Under the pieces are notes generated by a model. It was not told the origin of the DNA and ran no database searches. It worked only from the letters and a program-made list of their open reading frames with translations. The position numbers were made by a program, and so were the translations under genes. 64,000 nucleotides of DNA. Origin: Metaphire vulgaris. Lineage: Eukaryota; Annelida; Clitellata; Crassiclitellata; Megascolecidae. Shown here one piece after another: positions 63,951 through 64,000 of the stretch. Where the stretch lies: assembly GCA_018105865.1 (NCBI GenBank), contig CM030848.1, positions 2,879,001 to 2,943,000 of the forward strand, in the 5' to 3' direction. Position 1 is the stretch's first letter. Each line of letters starts with the position of its first letter.

Positions 63951-64000
63951 CGTACTTCAAATATTACTCGAATTCCAAAATTCAAAATTCCAGTGTTCAA

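Overview
This is metazoan nuclear DNA, most likely from an invertebrate animal. Genes are split by introns with GT-AG (once GC-AG) boundaries. Non-LTR retrotransposons, tRNA- and 5S-derived SINEs, a Ty3/gypsy element and many short inverted-repeat elements dominate, and there is no bacterial operon structure. The palindrome TAGGCCTA occurs about ten times, which I associate with some marine deuterostome genomes, but the species cannot be fixed from this window.

Host genes: three tandem minus-strand paralogues of the GDA1/CD39 (NTPDase, apyrase) family. Gene C (39535-50172) is a complete six-exon model of 459 codons. Gene B (17336-26016) has the same six exons, but exon 1 has no ATG and uses a GC splice donor, and a Ty3/gypsy element separates it from its ancestral 5' flank. 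Gene A (8129-11015) keeps only exons 1-2; homology to intron 2 stops at about 5438, where exon 3 should begin, and a transposase relic lies there. All intron phases agree between copies. Duplicated upstream flanks at about 11.1-11.8, 33.1-33.85 and 54.1-54.4 kb show that whole gene units were copied.

Layout: 1-4.8 kb, TAG microsatellite and a degenerate near-full-length CR1-like LINE. 5-7.3 kb, relics and MITEs (small hAT-type elements, a tRNA SINE inside a LINE fragment). 7.7-11 kb, gene A with intronic insertions. 11-17 kb, gene A flank, an hAT MITE, a broken RING-finger ORF and copy 1 of a CACTG-ended DNA transposon. 17.3-26 kb, gene B. 26.4-31.7 kb, gypsy element. 33-36.6 kb, displaced gene B flank, LINE tail and a MITE. 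36.7-38.3 kb, three nested hAT-like elements. 38.5-50.2 kb, gene C, with transposon copy 2 in its last intron. 50-64 kb, LINE relics, long microsatellites, a mariner with long inverted ends, and a broken TE-type ORF split by an inverted-repeat element.

Most unusual: (i) two nearly identical 2.4 kb transposons (14126-16497, 39667-42046) with CACTGGTCAACAA ends and 3-bp target duplications. Their protein looks like an unnamed DDE transposase, and the same in-frame TGA separates the second Asp from the candidate Glu in both copies. (ii) A short internal module close to TGACAAGCAAAAAAGGTCAT sits inside small elements with unrelated termini. (iii) A three-deep nest of hAT-like elements, two of them with perfect 8-bp duplications. 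(iv) SINEs that share their 3' tail with the CR1 LINE. (v) A perfect 27-bp hairpin in an intron of gene C.
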